Positions 1 to 7,540 of a stretch of DNA of 64,000 bases are shown one piece after another. Within the stretch, counting starts at the first letter, position 1; each line of letters opens with the position of its first letter. Location of the stretch: the NCBI RefSeq assembly GCF_020400825.1, contig NZ_JAINVH010000016.1, positions 98,508 to 162,507 on the forward strand, in the 5' to 3' direction. The position numbers and the translations under genes are program-made. The stretch comes from Streptomyces sp. HPF1205 (GTDB lineage: Bacteria; Actinomycetota; Actinomycetes; Streptomycetales; Streptomycetaceae). Below the pieces are notes generated by a model. That model ran no database searches, was not told the origin of the DNA, and saw nothing but the letters and a program-made list of their open reading frames with translations.

Positions 1-204
1 GGCGGACCTGATCGGGTAGCCGGTCTGGCCTTCGATGGCCGTCGCGTCGATGAAGCCGAGAGCCTGGGGGGTCGCGACGACTCCGACGCCCCATCCCTGG
101 TCCTGCGCCGCGGTGATCAGCCTGGCGACGTCTCCGGCGATGCCGGCCGCGCAGACGACGACGTACAAGAACGGTTTCCCAGGTCGGTCGGGGGATTGGG
201 TCAC
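1..204 (-). CDS. Flavoprotein (HFCD / phosphopantothenoylcysteine decarboxylase-like), partial
   Basis: Only the first 68 codons lie inside the window; the gene runs off the left edge. The reading frame starts at a GTG whose last bases overlap the stop of the preceding gene (GTGA arrangement, the coupling used repeatedly in this operon). The N-terminus gives a hydrophobic strand (FLYVVVCAAGIAG), then a helix, then GVGVVATPQAL and the motif EGQTGYPIRS. This is the pattern of small Rossmann-like flavoproteins of the HFCD family, which bind FMN and often decarboxylate C-terminal cysteine or phosphopantothenoylcysteine. It is the last visible gene of the minus-strand radical SAM/kinase/hydrolase operon, so it may act on that pathway's product. 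The substrate cannot be told from the sequence, and the catalytic half is missing. Confidence 0.72.
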   Translation of the reverse strand, partial: MTQSPDRPGKPFLYVVVCAAGIAGDVARLITAAQDQGWGVGVVATPQALGFIDATAIEGQTGYPIRSA

Positions 205-442
205 GCGGGGACTCCCAGTTGGCGGCTGAAGTGGTGGAGGGCGGGCAGTGCGCGGCGGCGGTCGCGGGCGGCCATGTCGGCGACGAGGTCGCGTACGGCG
301 GGGCGGCGGACGTCTTGGGCCGCGCAGGCTTCGGCGATGCGCAGGGCCTGGTAGCCGTCGGGTGAACGCAGCCGAGGCGGCTCCGCGTAGAAGAGGTCGA
401 GCTCCTCCCGGGTCTCGTGATCAAGATCTGCTTTCCGCTCAT
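201..442 (-). pseudogene. Small operon gene with an apparent frameshift; resembles the end of a Gfo/Idh-type protein
   Basis: After the Nudix stop codon an ATG overlaps it as ATGA (442-439), the coupling seen throughout this operon. The frame opened by that ATG soon becomes non-protein-like. A well-formed protein segment (ETREELDLFYAEPPRLRS, then DGYQALRIAEACA, ending RQLGVPA) lies in another frame and runs to the stop at 201, overlapping the flavoprotein start. The interval ATG-to-stop is 242 bases, one short of a multiple of three, and the protein-like frame has no ATG/GTG/TTG after the Nudix stop. A single indel near 425-440 would restore a protein of about 80 residues. The SPDGYQALRIAEA stretch resembles the C-terminal tail of Gfo/Idh/MocA oxidoreductases, which is a weak inference. 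It is either a broken gene or an assembly error. Confidence 0.5.
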
Positions 443-888
443 CCCCTGAATGCGGTTCTGTCCGCGAGCAGGAGGGCGAGTGGTCCTGCGGGCAGGAGGA
501 AGCGGCCTTCTGCGGCGGCGTCCAGGGCTTGGTCCATGGGCCACCAGGCGAGTTTGAAGTCGCTTTCGGTGGGGGTGAGTTCTTGGGGGCCGCAGGTGAG
601 GTCGCGGGCTTCGTAGAGGTGGATGCGGGCGCGTGAGGCGAGGGTGATCGCATAGGAGCCGAGAGGGCGCCAGGTGGTGGCGGTGATGCCGGCTTCTTCG
701 CGCAGTTCCCGGCGCGCGCATTCCTCGTAGGTTTCGCCCGGCTCTTTGCGGCCGCCGGGGAGGAAGAGATAGTCGCCTCCGTGGTCGGGGAAAGGGGCGC
801 TGAGGAGGGCTACGAGGCCGTCGGCGTCGCGGGCGACGACAACGGCTGCGTCGCGGAAGGGGCCGTAGCCGGGGTGCGCGTGGCTCAT
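439..888 (-). CDS. Nudix hydrolase
   Basis: A 149-residue single-domain Nudix protein. A complete Nudix box sits at residues 46-68 (GGRKEPGETYEECARRELRE, then EAGI), matching GX5EX7REUXEEXGU; its glutamates bind the divalent metal used to hydrolyse a nucleoside diphosphate linked to another moiety. N-terminal FRDAAVVVARDADGLVALLS gives the first strands of the fold. It is transcribed after the STM4013-like hydrolase with a short gap and ahead of the frameshifted small gene, with which it shares an ATGA overlap. Substrate is unknown; next to a nucleotide-kinase-like protein and a radical SAM enzyme, a nucleotide-linked intermediate or sanitising role is a reasonable inference. Family assignment is firm. 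Confidence 0.9.
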   Translation of the reverse strand: MSHAHPGYGPFRDAAVVVARDADGLVALLSAPFPDHGGDYLFLPGGRKEPGETYEECARRELREEAGITATTWRPLGSYAITLASRARIHLYEARDLTCGPQELTPTESDFKLAWWPMDQALDAAAEGRFLLPAGPLALLLADRTAFRG

Positions 889-910
889 ACCCGGCGAGGT
901 TAGCGGGGGT

Positions 911-1702
911 TCAGCGGAGGATCGCGGCGTACGGGACGTTCATGACGACGGGGTGGGCGATGCCGCGGCCCTGGTAGCCGTCTTCACCGAAGGCGTCGCC
1001 GTGGTCGGCGCACAGAATGATCAGCCAGCGGTGTTCGGCAGTGAGGGTCGTGATCAGGCGGCCGAGATGGGCGTCGGCATAGGCGAGGGCGGCTTGCTGG
1101 GAGGCGAGGGTGTCGCGGCTGTCGCCGAGGTAGTGGCCGTGGGGGACGTGGGTGGCCGAGATGTTGACGAACAGGTACACCGGCCGGTCCTCGTACCGTT
1201 CGGCGATCTCCAGGGCGTGGTCGACCTGGTGGCGGGTGGAGTCGGGTTCGGGTGAGCAGAACTCGGGCCGCCAGTGGTCCTCGTCGAACAGGTCGGGCAG
1301 GACCGAGCCGAGGGGTGTCTGGCGGGAGAAGTAGGTGACGCCGCCGACGCAGATGCTGCGGTAGCCGTGCTGGGCGAGGCCGGCGAGCAGGTTGGGGGCG
1401 TCGAAGACGAAGGTCTGCGGCAGGACGGTCTTGAAGGCGGGTGGGCGGCATTCCCACAGCCTGGGCGGTTGGTGGGGCTGGGGCAGTTTGGGCAGGAAGC
1501 CGGAGAAGAAGGCCATGTGCGCGGGGAGGGTAAAGGTGCCGGGCGTCTGGCGGTGTTCCCAGCCTGTGGCGGGGAGCAGCGAGGCCAGTGCGGGGGTGAG
1601 GCCGTTGTCGTAGGCGGTGCGGGCGGTGTCGTAGCGCAGGGAGTCCAGGGTGACGAACAGGATGCTGGTGCGGCTGCGGATGATCTCGGCTGCGTCGATC
1701 AC
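911..1702 (-). CDS. STM4013/SEN3800-type hydrolase (alkaline phosphatase/sulfatase superfamily)
   Basis: 263 residues from a GTG start with GGAGAG about 6 bases upstream; the start overlaps the previous stop as GTGA, which decides it over much longer in-frame extensions. The protein opens ILFVTLDSLRYD (metal-ligand Asp residues near 20-25), continues with TPGTFTLPAHMAFFSGFLP and GYRSICVGGVTYFSRQTPLG, and ends with CADHGDAFGEDGYQG and IAHPVV. This is the order seen in the STM4013/SEN3800 family of the alkaline-phosphatase-like metalloenzyme superfamily. It lacks the CxPxR signature of formylglycine-activated sulfatases, so it is more likely a phosphatase/phosphodiesterase or mutase-like enzyme. 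The HemN-like radical SAM partners usually named with this family (STM4011/STM4012) are not nearby; a different radical SAM enzyme is present instead. Confidence 0.85.
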   Translation of the reverse strand: MIDAAEIIRSRTSILFVTLDSLRYDTARTAYDNGLTPALASLLPATGWEHRQTPGTFTLPAHMAFFSGFLPKLPQPHQPPRLWECRPPAFKTVLPQTFVFDAPNLLAGLAQHGYRSICVGGVTYFSRQTPLGSVLPDLFDEDHWRPEFCSPEPDSTRHQVDHALEIAERYEDRPVYLFVNISATHVPHGHYLGDSRDTLASQQAALAYADAHLGRLITTLTAEHRWLIILCADHGDAFGEDGYQGRGIAHPVVMNVPYAAILR

Positions 1703-2205
1703 TGGGCGCTCTCCATGGCGGTTGGGGGAAGGTGTTCGACGGTTCCCTTGGCGCTTTGGCTGACGGGGATCGGTACGCGGTCCTCGGTGATCATCCGGCG
1801 GATGAGGGCGAGTCCGGTGTCCTCCTGGAGCATCAGACCGTCCTCGCCGTAGAGGCGGATGCGGACCGTCGCCGCGCCTCCGGGGTCGGGCTCGGTGGCC
1901 AGGTAGGTGCCGGCGAGCGGTGGATGACGTCGGAGGTGGGTGAGGAAGGCGTCCTCGGTGATACCGCTGATGGCGGTGACTTGGCAGGCGTGGTGGTGGG
2001 CGTTGACGGCGCCGTTGCACAGGCGGCGGGAGAACTCGGTCGTGGCCGGCCGGCCGTCGTCGCCCACAGCCAGCCGCGAGGCGGAGGTGAGGGCGACGAA
2101 GCAGGCGCCGAGCCACCAGGCCACGCCCTCGTGGATCTCGCCGGGGAAGCGGCCGACGGCGCCGCCGTCGCGGATGGCGGCCTCGGCGTCGATGGGGTTA
2201 AGCAT
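1699..2205 (-). CDS. Conserved-looking hypothetical protein of the radical SAM operon
   Basis: 168 residues; I do not recognise a family. The ATG lies inside the tail of the kinase gene (8-base overlap) and its stop overlaps the start of the STM4013-like hydrolase as GTGA, so it is translated within the same coupled operon. The sequence has no signal peptide and one hydrophobic stretch too short to be a clear membrane helix (VAWWLGACFVALTSASRL). A histidine/cysteine-containing patch, CNGAVNAHHHACQV, might bind metal. The C-terminal half (TVRIRLYGEDGLMLQEDTGL) looks like beta strands. A structural or substrate-handling role in the operon's pathway is possible but unproven. Confidence 0.75.
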   Translation of the reverse strand: MLNPIDAEAAIRDGGAVGRFPGEIHEGVAWWLGACFVALTSASRLAVGDDGRPATTEFSRRLCNGAVNAHHHACQVTAISGITEDAFLTHLRRHPPLAGTYLATEPDPGGAATVRIRLYGEDGLMLQEDTGLALIRRMITEDRVPIPVSQSAKGTVEHLPPTAMESAQ

Positions 2206-2833
2206 GCGGGGCCTCCAGGTGGGCGGTGATCCAGTCGGCCAGGTCGGCCGGGGACTTGCTGTCGGTGTGGAGGGCTACGGCGGTGGGGTCGGTGGTCTGG
2301 ACGGCCTGGAAGTTGGCCAGGAGCCGCGTGAGTCGGCCGGGGACGGCGAACAGGTCGAGGTCGTCCTGCTTGGCGTCGCTCTTGACCGCGAGGCGTTCCC
2401 GCAGGGCCGCCTCGGAGCAGGTGAGGTAGAAGGTGCGGGTGGGCGTCTCCAGGTAGGGCCGGAAGGGTTTCAGGAGCTGGGCGACTTCCTCGACCGGGAC
2501 CTCGTGGACGGCGGCGTGGCAGGCGATCACGGAGGAGGAGTAGCGGTCGGCGACGACGGGACCGTGTGCCCGGGCGAGGCGGACACGGTCGGCGGCGTGC
2601 AGCAGTCCGGAAAGGTAGAAGGCGAACTGCGGAAGGGCCCGCAGTTGTTCGTTGACCAGGGCGGACCAGTTGGTGTGGGGCGGGGGAAGGGTGTGCAGGG
2701 AGGTCGCGCCCAGCCGCGTGGTCAGGGCTTGGGCGAGGGTGGATTTTCCGATGCCGGAGACGCCTTCGAGGACGATGAACGGATGCCCCGTACCGTCCAA
2801 GTAGAGCGGACGGTACGGGGCGGGCAGGCTCAC
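2198..2833 (-). CDS. P-loop nucleotide kinase, thymidylate-kinase-like
   Basis: 211 residues from a GTG that overlaps the radical SAM stop (GTGA). The Walker A motif GVSGIGKST is at residues 24-32 in FIVLEGVSGIGKSTLAQAL, and a DRYSSS motif near residue 91 matches the DR[YH] signature of thymidylate kinases. A later helical segment rich in arginine (ALRERLAVKSDAKQDDLDLF) could form the lid. The core tmk gene of streptomycetes is normally elsewhere, so this is probably a divergent paralogue dedicated to the operon, phosphorylating a nucleoside/nucleotide-like intermediate. The substrate is inferred only from family and context. Earlier in-frame starts run into the radical SAM gene and are rejected. 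Confidence 0.85.
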   Translation of the reverse strand: MSLPAPYRPLYLDGTGHPFIVLEGVSGIGKSTLAQALTTRLGATSLHTLPPPHTNWSALVNEQLRALPQFAFYLSGLLHAADRVRLARAHGPVVADRYSSSVIACHAAVHEVPVEEVAQLLKPFRPYLETPTRTFYLTCSEAALRERLAVKSDAKQDDLDLFAVPGRLTRLLANFQAVQTTDPTAVALHTDSKSPADLADWITAHLEAPHA

Positions 2834-3855
2834 AGGACCCCTTCGGTGAAGGCGGCCACGTGGCCGGCGACCGCCTGTGCGAGCTGGGCCGGGTCGGAGA
2901 CCAGGTGGTTCACGTCGAGCCGCAGGTCGTCGCGGAGCAGGCAGGGCTGGATGCCGCCTGCGTGGTCGACCCGCAGGGCCCACAAGCCCTCGACGCACTG
3001 GGAGCGCACGGGGCAGGTGCCGCACTGGCCGACGTGGTGGCGGCCGAGGGTGCGGTGGATGACGTCGATCTCCACTCCGTCGACGCGGAAGACCCTGCGC
3101 CCCTGGCCGACGCCGGCGACTTCGGTGTGCTCGTCGCTGGTGAGGGTCCGCAGGTGCGCGATGATGTCGTCCGCCGGTACGGCCGAGGTGGCACGGGCCT
3201 CGTTGAAGTCCGTGCCGACCAGCTCGATGAACTGCACCGGCAGCCGGCGCTCCAGCGCGTAGTCCAGGATCTGCCGGACCTCGTGGGCGTTTTCCTTCTG
3301 CAACAGGGTGTTCAGCTCGACCCGTTCGAAGATCTCGCGGGCGACCTCGATGCCGTCCAGAACCGTGTCGATCCCGATGCGGGTCCCGGCGATGGCCCGC
3401 AGCGAGGCGTCGGAGAAGTAGTGCAGGGAGACCTTCACCTTGTCCAGGTGCGTCCTGGCCAGCCACGAGCGGTGGGTACGGACCCGTGTGCCGTTGGTGA
3501 TCAGGGTGTACGAGACGTCCGGGCCGGGCTCGCTCAGCCCTTCCAGGACCGGCCGCGCCATCGGCGAGGTCAGCGGCTCCCCGCCGGTGAAATACACCCG
3601 CTTCAGGCCGGCATCCATCAAGGAAGCGATGAGGGCGAGGTACGCCTCGGGGCCCAGCTGCCGGGGGCGCGGCTGCTGGAACCGGTCGTGGCGGGTCAGG
3701 GGCGGGGGGACGTCACCTTCGTTGTGGCAGAACCAGCAGGCGATGTTGCACCGCGGGGAGAACGAGACGCGGAGCTGGCCGCGGAGGGCGGCGAAGTTGT
3801 GCAGGGCCGTCCAGTCGACGCTGGAGGCGGATAAGGAGACGGGGATCGTGGGCAT
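2830..3855 (-). CDS. Radical SAM enzyme (MoaA/SPASM-like)
   Basis: 341 residues; the ATG at 3855 has GGGAG six bases upstream. The radical SAM cluster motif CNIACWFC places cysteines at about residues 36, 40 and 43 (CxxxCxxC), followed by the SAM-binding GGEP (VYFTGGEPL) and a TLITNGT strand. The C-terminal part carries further cysteines (GQCGTCPVRSQC near 275-285 and a later IQPCLL), suggesting one or two auxiliary iron-sulfur clusters of SPASM/twitch type. It would cleave S-adenosylmethionine to a 5'-deoxyadenosyl radical and act on a substrate not identifiable here. It is the first gene of the overlapped operon and probably performs its key chemical step. It differs from HemN-like STM4011/STM4012 proteins. 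Confidence 0.88.
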   Translation of the reverse strand: MPTIPVSLSASSVDWTALHNFAALRGQLRVSFSPRCNIACWFCHNEGDVPPPLTRHDRFQQPRPRQLGPEAYLALIASLMDAGLKRVYFTGGEPLTSPMARPVLEGLSEPGPDVSYTLITNGTRVRTHRSWLARTHLDKVKVSLHYFSDASLRAIAGTRIGIDTVLDGIEVAREIFERVELNTLLQKENAHEVRQILDYALERRLPVQFIELVGTDFNEARATSAVPADDIIAHLRTLTSDEHTEVAGVGQGRRVFRVDGVEIDVIHRTLGRHHVGQCGTCPVRSQCVEGLWALRVDHAGGIQPCLLRDDLRLDVNHLVSDPAQLAQAVAGHVAAFTEGVL

Positions 3856-3917
3856 GAGGTGCTCCCTTGCGGGGGGTGAGGTCTTGGCGCGGATTGACGT
3901 GGGCCGTTGGGCGGCTG

Positions 3918-4268
3918 TCAGCGGCGGCGGTGCCGCCCTTGAGGCAAAGGCGGGAGTACCGGGCGGTCGGGTATGCCGACATCCGCGTAGCCGGGAAGGC
4001 CGTGGCTGCCGAGATCGGCGGAGAGCTGGGCGCTGATGATCTGGTCGGCAAGAAGCCGGGCGCATGCTTCGCAGGCAAACAGGTCCGTGGTGAGGCGGTG
4101 CACCGTGCCCGGCTCGATCCATACGACACGGGCCGCCTCCCGGCCGCACCACAGCCAGCACCTGCCCGTTGACCAGCGGTTGCCGTTGTCCTGCTCGGCG
4201 GTCGGCGGCAGACGGGCGGTCCGGCTCCCGGAAAGGGGACCTGACCACGGGCTGAGAGCGGTGCTCAT
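3918..4268 (-). CDS. Small cysteine-rich (zinc-ribbon-like) hypothetical protein
   Basis: 116 residues; the ATG overlaps the stop of the upstream ATPase fragment as ATGA. Two cysteine pairs, CWLWC and CEAC, about 25 residues apart (RCWLWCGRE and LFACEACARLL) look like a treble-clef or zinc-ribbon site. The flanks are arginine/proline-rich and low in order. Similar short Cys-pair proteins follow HATPase-type regulators in streptomycetes, so the pair was probably once a regulatory unit. It lies 62 bases upstream of the radical SAM gene on the same strand and could be co-transcribed. Function unknown. Confidence 0.55.
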   Translation of the reverse strand: MSTALSPWSGPLSGSRTARLPPTAEQDNGNRWSTGRCWLWCGREAARVVWIEPGTVHRLTTDLFACEACARLLADQIISAQLSADLGSHGLPGYADVGIPDRPVLPPLPQGRHRRR

Positions 4269-4615
4269 GCGCCCACCACCGCCTGCGTACGCGCTGGTGC
4301 GGTTACGTGCGGGCAGCGCGATGACCAGCCCCGCGCCTGTGGCGAGGCCCTCCGAGCCAGGGAAGAAGGCTTCGGTACTTGCGCTGCTGCGCTCTCGGCC
4401 ACCGTGGCGACCGTGGCCCACACCGCCTTGCCGGCCGAAGGATCCGGGTAGGCATACCCCCACGCAGCCGACAGCTCCTCGACGAGGTGCGGGCCCCGGC
4501 CGCTCTCGCCGTCCTCGGACGGCTTCCGGAGGACCGGCGGTCGGTGGTCCTGGTCGTATACGCAGACCATCGTCACATCTCCTCGGGCTGCGGGAATCGG
4601 CCCTCGCTCGCACAT
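4265..4615 (-). pseudogene. C-terminal fragment of an anti-sigma-type ATP-binding protein (HATPase_c_2)
   Basis: The frame encodes GDVTMVCVYDQDHRPPVLR followed by DGESGRGPHLVEELSAAWGY. This is the last strand, G-box and C-terminal helix of the small GHKL ATPases (RsbW/SpoIIAB-like) that streptomycetes carry in many copies. The N-terminal half, including the N-box with its Mg2+-binding asparagine, is absent: upstream sequence to 4775 gives no matching frame. Without the N-box it should not bind ATP. It probably represents a deletion remnant whose distal partner, the Cys-pair protein, still overlaps it. Confidence 0.6.
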
Positions 4616-4775
4616 CGGGGTCCACCGCTCTCAACGGCGAGTTACCAGGCTGGCGCGCACAGTCACGTATCGGAATGCGGTTCTGCTGAGGAGATCCTGA
4701 AGTTTCACTGCAGTTCCGGCCTCTCCAGCCGCTCGTGAGCCGACCGGCCGGGCGGACGGGTGCCATGCTGATCCC

Positions 4776-5549
4776 ATGGCTGAACTCAACGGACGTCCCG
4801 TCGCGCTGGACGAGCTGCAGGCCCTGGCCCTGACCAACTACGGCTCGTTCACCAGCCTGCGCGTGGACGACGGACGCGTACGGGGCCTGACCATGCACCT
4901 GGAACGGCTCGTCCGCGACACCCGCCTCCTCTTCGGCGTCGACCTGGACACCGAGCGCGTACGAGAACTCATCCGGCGAGTGGCCTCCGCGAACGGTTCG
5001 GTCACCATCCGTGTCACCGTCTTCGACCCGTCAACCGACCTCGGACACCCCGACCGCGCCACCGACCCCCAGATCCTCATTACCCAGCGCGCCGCCGGCG
5101 CCCTCCCGCTGCCGCCCCTTGCCGTGCAGTCGACGGTCTACGAGCGTGACGTGCCCGAGGTGAAAAGCGTCGGCCTCTTCGGCACCCTCCACCACCGCAG
5201 GACCGCTCAGCTCAACGGATACGACGACGCCCTCTTCACCGACCCTCACGGCGTCATCAGCGAGGGCGGTACCTGGAACATCGGCTTCTTCGATGGCGAC
5301 CACGTGATCTGGCCGGACGCACCCGCACTGCCCGGCGTGACCATGCGGCTTCTCCAAGGCGTCCACGAACACCGCATCGCCCACATCACTCTTGCGGACC
5401 TCGGGGGGATGCAGGCCGCCTTCGCCACCAACGCGGCCATCGGCGTTCGAGCCATCACCCGCATCGACGACGTCCACCTGTCCGCCGACCATCCCCTCCA
5501 TGACATCCTCCGCAAGGAATACCTGGACGTGCCGGGCGAACCGATCTGA
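4776..5549 (+). CDS. Class IV aminotransferase (PLP fold type IV)
   Basis: 257 residues. Order of landmarks: MAELNGRPV start strand, LTNYGSFTSLRVDDGRVRG (N-terminal strand pair with substrate loop), MHLERLVRDTRLLFG helix, the presumptive PLP lysine in PEVKSVGLFG near residue 130, then YDDALFTDPHGVISEGGTW and NIGFFDG. This is the DAL..D..G.v.EG...N signature of branched-chain aminotransferases and 4-amino-4-deoxychorismate lyases. It would transfer or eliminate an amino group using pyridoxal phosphate in the cytoplasm. Length is typical for the lyase-like branch. The downstream HTH-FGE gene follows after 60 bases on the same strand. Exact substrate unresolved. Confidence 0.88.
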   Translation: MAELNGRPVALDELQALALTNYGSFTSLRVDDGRVRGLTMHLERLVRDTRLLFGVDLDTERVRELIRRVASANGSVTIRVTVFDPSTDLGHPDRATDPQILITQRAAGALPLPPLAVQSTVYERDVPEVKSVGLFGTLHHRRTAQLNGYDDALFTDPHGVISEGGTWNIGFFDGDHVIWPDAPALPGVTMRLLQGVHEHRIAHITLADLGGMQAAFATNAAIGVRAITRIDDVHLSADHPLHDILRKEYLDVPGEPI

Positions 5550-5609
5550 ACCGACAGCCCCACAACGGGCCCGTCACTAGGGTGGGCATCAGGACAGCCG
5601 GAGGGATAC

Positions 5610-6557
5610 GTGACCACGGTAGAGCGCTGGACGGGCCGGGAGGCCAAAGCCTTACGCACGGCCAAGCGCATGAGCCTGGAAGCCTTCGCCGCCCACCTCG
5701 GAGTCAGCGAACGCACCCTGTCCACATGGGAAAGCCGCGGCGAGAACATCATCATCCGCGCCGTCAACCAGGCCGCCCTGGACACCTCCCTGCGGGTCTC
5801 CAGCCCCGACGTCCACGAACGCTTCATCCGCCTGACCGATGCCTTTACGACCGTCCCGCCCGACCATGGCGACACAGCAGCCGTCCAGGAAACGCCGGTC
5901 CAGCGCCACGAGTGCCACCCCCACGACGGCAAGCAGATGGCCCTGGTCGACGCCGGCGTGTACCTCGCCGGCCCCGACAACAAGCCGACTTGGGTCCCCG
6001 CCTTCTACATCGACATCTTCCCGGTCACCAACGCCGACTACGCCCGCTTCGTCGCCGCCACCGGCCACCAGCCCCCGCAGCACTGGCCGAAGAGCAAATG
6101 CCCCGACACCCTCTTCGACCACCCCATCACTTACGTCACTTGGCACGACGCGACCGCGTACGCATCGTGGACCGGCAAGCAGCTCCCCACCGCTCAACAG
6201 TGGGAGAAGGCAGCCCGCGGAGTCCGCGGCGACACCTACCCCTGGGGCAACCAGCCCCGCCAAGTGCAACTCCCGCGAAAGCGGCATCGGCACCACCACC
6301 CCCGTCAGCCGCTACCACAGCGGCGTCAGCCCCTACGGCGTCTACGACCTGTGCGGCAACACCTGGGAATGGACCAGCACCCGCACCACCCAGGGCCGCT
6401 ACGAACTCAAAGCCGGCGCCTTCACCAGCCCTTCGCCCGCGCGACCCCCTCCGCTTTCAACGACGCCGCCTCCACCATGCTCGACGACGACACAGGCTTC
6501 CGTTGCAGCACGCCGGAGAGCGCTCTGCGCAATTCGTTTCAAACTGGGACGGAATAG
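5610..6557 (+). pseudogene. HTH-domain/formylglycine-generating-enzyme-like (SUMF1) fusion, frameshifted twice
   Basis: The GTG start has GGAGGG four bases upstream. Residues about 10-55 form an XRE helix-turn-helix (AKRMSLEAFAAHLGVSERTL); from about residue 110 an FGE/EgtB/PvdO fold follows (MALVDAGVYLAGPDNKPTW, IDIFPVTNADYARFV, LPTAQQWEKAARG, YPWGNQP). After 6255 the family pattern moves to the next frame (AKCNSRESGIGTTTPV, GVYDLCGNTWEW, KAGAFTSP). Near 6432 it returns to the original frame (FARATPSAFNDAA, DDDTGFRC). The second shift sits in a short C run and looks like one missing base. The two shifts cancel, so the ORF stays open but about 57 residues in the catalytic core are scrambled as read. 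This is a pseudogene or an indel-error artefact. Confidence 0.72.
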
Positions 6558-6831
6558 GACGATAGCCTGCCGAGTGAGGCAGGCCGGCCTATACATCGCG
6601 GCCTGTGTCAAAGCTCGATTTAAGGGAAGTCAGCGCGCACGCGACCGCGTTAGGCGCGACCGGCCCGTCGCGATCGACGATCGCGTCATCATCGTGGAAG
6701 GCCTGGACGAGCCGCCCCACGATTTCCTGACCGAGGCGCGGCTGGCCATGATGCACACGGAAACTGCGTGGCAGCGGCGCGTGCCGTGGAGGTGGCAGAA
6801 TCGGGTGGCCACCACGACGAGGACGGTGTTT

Positions 6832-7509
6832 GTGGTTCCGACGTTGAGGATCGAGGCGTTCGTGCCCGCCCGCGCGCCGATCACCGACCCCGTCACCAAG
6901 TTCGGGGGTCAGCCGGTGTGGCTTTCCGAGCCGCAGTGGCCGGTCAACGACGCTTGGGGGGAGCCGATGCGCTTCCTCTGCCAGATCGAGCTCGGACCGG
7001 TGGTCGGCGAGGCGGGGCAGGGAAGGCTGGCGTACGTCTTCGTGACTCACGCCGAGCACGGCGATGAGGTGTTCTTCGACCCCGACATCGCTTTTCCGGA
7101 CGAGGGCGCGAACGCAGTCATCGTGCAGCCGGGTGGTGTCTACGACGGTTCGACGCTCCCCATGGCCACCGGGCCCAGCCTGTACCACGCCGAGGACGGG
7201 TCCGACGCCGAGTACACCGTCCGGCTCCAGCCGGGCGAGGACCCCGACTTCCGTCCGCAGAACGACTCCGCGCGGCTGCCGACCGACGACCTTGATCGGT
7301 ACTGGGAGCGGATCAGCAACGACAAGATCGGCGGAGTGCCCGCCTTCTTCCAAGGCGATGAGTGGCCCGACGGCGGCCCTTGGGAGCTGACGCTGCAGCT
7401 CAGCCCGAACTTCAAGCCCTTCCACCTCAACCTCGGTGCCGCGCCTGTGGCGTTCGTGTTCGTCTCGCCGGACGCCAAGCAGGGACGCATGCTCGTACAG
7501 GACTCCTGA
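6832..7509 (+). CDS. DUF1963/YwqG-like protein
   Basis: 225 residues from a GTG preceded by GAGGA at 8 bases. The sequence TLRIEAFVPARAPITD, then KFGGQPVWLSEPQWP, MRFLCQIELGP and a C-terminal SPNFKPFHLNLGAAP match the arrangement of DUF1963 proteins, cytoplasmic beta-rich proteins of unknown biochemical role. A longer in-frame extension upstream lacks family resemblance and reaches back into the frame of the frameshifted FGE gene, so a GTG start is preferred; GTG at 6826 is an alternative. It stands between a damaged gene and a convergent sigma factor, with no obvious partner. Confidence 0.75.
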   Translation: MVPTLRIEAFVPARAPITDPVTKFGGQPVWLSEPQWPVNDAWGEPMRFLCQIELGPVVGEAGQGRLAYVFVTHAEHGDEVFFDPDIAFPDEGANAVIVQPGGVYDGSTLPMATGPSLYHAEDGSDAEYTVRLQPGEDPDFRPQNDSARLPTDDLDRYWERISNDKIGGVPAFFQGDEWPDGGPWELTLQLSPNFKPFHLNLGAAPVAFVFVSPDAKQGRMLVQDS

Positions 7510-7540
7510 CCACGATCTGCCGGCGTTCCGGGGAGCGGTG

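Noticed and set aside
911..6557. Sulfatase plus its formylglycine-activating enzyme
   Set aside because: The hydrolase lacks the CxPxR modification site, and the FGE-like protein is HTH-fused and frameshifted, so their proximity is not evidence for a sulfatase/activator pair.
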